From: an uncultured Marinococcus sp.
GTDB taxonomy: Bacteria; Bacillota; Bacilli; Bacillales; Marinococcaceae
NCBI RefSeq assembly: GCF_947493875.1
Contig: NZ_CANLSU010000006.1
Location: 62,001 to 126,000 of the forward strand
Direction of reading: 5' to 3'
Length of the DNA stretch: 64,000 bases
Shown here: positions 62,972 through 64,000 of the stretch, piece after piece
Layout of the letters: the number at the start of each line of letters is the position of its first letter
Position numbering within the stretch: position 1 is the stretch's first letter
Notes under the pieces: generated by a model
What the model saw: the letters and a program-made list of their open reading frames with translations, nothing else
What the model was told of the DNA's origin: nothing
Databases searched by the model: none
Made by a program: the position numbers and the translations under genes

Positions 62972-63003
62972 AAAAAAGAAGGAGGCGGTCCTCCTTCTTT
63001 TTT
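62972..63003 (-). terminator. Terminator of the Na/Pi cotransporter gene
   Basis: Stem AAAGAAGGAGG/CCTCCTTCTTT followed by T-rich sequence on the minus strand. Confidence 0.85.
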
Positions 63004-64000
63004 ATGACACTTCCCGGTCATCCAGTACCGTTTCAGCAATATTCACTGAATGGTCGCCGATCCGTTCAAGATTACTGATCATGTCCACAAACACAATACC
63101 TGCAGAGCCGGAGCATCGTCCTTCATTCAGGCGGAGTATGTGTTTTTTACGCAGTTTCCGCTCCATTTTATCGATGTCTTCTTCCTGCCTGGCAACCTGC
63201 TGGGCAATTTCATAATCATCTTTTTCAAGTGCTTCAACTGCACGGTTAAATGTGCTGATCGTCAGCGTGAACATTTCATTTAAATCCTTGTACGCTTCTT
63301 CTGAAAGCGTCACTTTGTTGGTCAGCTGATAGTCCACAAGCTCCATCACGTTTTCCATATGGTCGCCGACGCGTTCAATATCACGTACGGTGTCCATCAC
63401 TACGGAGTGCTTGCGTGAATTTTCTTTAGACAGGGAACGCGCGGAAATACCGATCAAATAATCCGTAATATCTTTATCCAGGTTGTTGATTGCTTCTTCA
63501 TACCGCACAATCTTTTCAGCATCTTTTTTATTTTTTGTTTCCAGATAGCTTTCACTTTTCCTTAAGCCTCTTCCCGCATAATCGGCCATCCGGAGTGTTT
63601 CGAGCTTCGCCTGGTCCAAAGCGATCGCCGGAGACTGGTAAATAAAGCTTGGATCCAGATGCTTCGGCTTATATTCAATCTCTTCGTCACTTCCAGGGAC
63701 GAGCTTGGTCACTATATACGCAAGAGCCCCTACAAACGGCAGCTGGATAATTACGTTTGAGATGTTAAATATACCGTGAGCAAACGCAATCGTCATCGGC
63801 TGGTTTAAATTGAGCGCATCCTGCAAAAAACTAATAAAAGCCGTATACGGAACAAGCAGAATGAGTACGATCGTCGCCCCGATCAGGTTAAAGATAACGT
63901 GCGTCAAGGCTGTACGCTTTGCTGCCACGGAAGCTCCAATAGCTGCAATAACCGCCGTTACAGTTGTACCTATATTATCCCCGAACAGGATTGGAAGTGC
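63002..64000 (-). CDS. Na/Pi cotransporter family protein (NptA/PhoU-domain), 5' truncated by window
   Basis: 332 codons are visible; the gene continues past the window edge. The first visible part ALPILFGDNIGTTVTAVIAA holds the conserved NIGTT motif of the second Na/Pi repeat. Two further membrane segments follow. The last ~200 residues are a helical PhoU-like domain with DIERVGDHMENVMELV and SNLERIGDHSVNIAE, typical metal-binding repeats. It likely takes up phosphate with Na+. The GTG at 63928 inside the frame is not the start. Confidence 0.9.
   Translation of the reverse strand, partial: ALPILFGDNIGTTVTAVIAAIGASVAAKRTALTHVIFNLIGATIVLILLVPYTAFISFLQDALNLNQPMTIAFAHGIFNISNVIIQLPFVGALAYIVTKLVPGSDEEIEYKPKHLDPSFIYQSPAIALDQAKLETLRMADYAGRGLRKSESYLETKNKKDAEKIVRYEEAINNLDKDITDYLIGISARSLSKENSRKHSVVMDTVRDIERVGDHMENVMELVDYQLTNKVTLSEEAYKDLNEMFTLTISTFNRAVEALEKDDYEIAQQVARQEEDIDKMERKLRKKHILRLNEGRCSGSAGIVFVDMISNLERIGDHSVNIAETVLDDREVS

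Noticed and set aside
1-64000. CRISPR arrays, insertion sequences, prophage or integrase genes
   Set aside because: None seen: no regularly spaced repeats, transposase/integrase motifs or phage structural genes in the translated frames I read.

Overview
The window reads as a chromosomal segment of a Gram-positive Bacillaceae bacterium. The gene content and order match the Bacillus subtilis yqg-yqh-yqi-yqj region: pbpA, sodA, glcK, gluP, comG, gcvT-PA-PB, lipM, mntR, efp, nusB-folD-xseAB-ispA-dxs-tlyA-argR-recN-spo0A, the bkd genes and brxB. Several clues suggest a halophilic or alkaliphilic lineage: OLE RNA with OapA, many acidic proteins, a Na+/H+ antiporter-type gene, and an MpsC-like DUF2294 protein. 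A relative of Alkalicoccus or Salisediminibacterium is my guess; the sequence alone does not prove it.

Layout. 0-4 kb holds Prli42, a YqjA-type membrane protein, tRNA-Arg(CCG), two unknown small proteins, the bacilliredoxin BrxB and an orphan Zur-box-controlled zinc-binding lipoprotein. 4-10 kb holds the branched-chain 2-oxo acid dehydrogenase genes (bkdB, bkdAB, bkdAA, lpdV) and leucine dehydrogenase; ptb and buk are absent. 10-24 kb is a long leftward housekeeping block: pepQ, efp, yqhY, nusB, folD, xseA, xseB, ispA, the 613-nt OLE RNA, oapA, dxs, tlyA, argR, recN, spo0A. The sporulation genes that normally interrupt this block (spoIIIAA-AH, spoIVB) and accBC are not there. 24-33 kb holds yqhP, mntR, D-amino acid aminotransferase, lipM, a rhodanese, the glycine cleavage genes behind a tandem glycine riboswitch, and a metallo-beta-lactamase-fold hydrolase.

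33-47 kb is more accessory in character: CapA-like lipoprotein, a YxjG-type methyltransferase, DUF2513, a 3D-domain wall protein, cyanase, a GT8 glycosyltransferase, a DUF2294 protein, an antiporter, a GNAT and cysJI. 47-51 kb is a complete comGA-GG competence pseudopilus operon with an extra 50-codon ORF between comGB and comGC. 51-64 kb holds a DUF1385/YqgV in-frame fusion, aspA, glcK, yqgQ, gluP, a HAD phosphatase, a DUF92 protein, a 5-formyl-THF cycloligase, rpmG, a class B PBP, sodA, a five-tRNA cluster, yqgC and a 5'-truncated Na/Pi cotransporter.

How it fits together. The central block links isoprenoid precursor synthesis (Dxs, IspA) with the OLE RNA-OapA membrane ribonucleoprotein. 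Spo0A is kept while neighbouring sporulation-execution genes are gone, which suggests a non-sporulating lineage that reuses Spo0A as a general regulator. The main finding is the OLE/OapA locus (a known but poorly understood system) together with that sporulation gene loss; smaller findings are the comG small ORF and the YqgV fusion.
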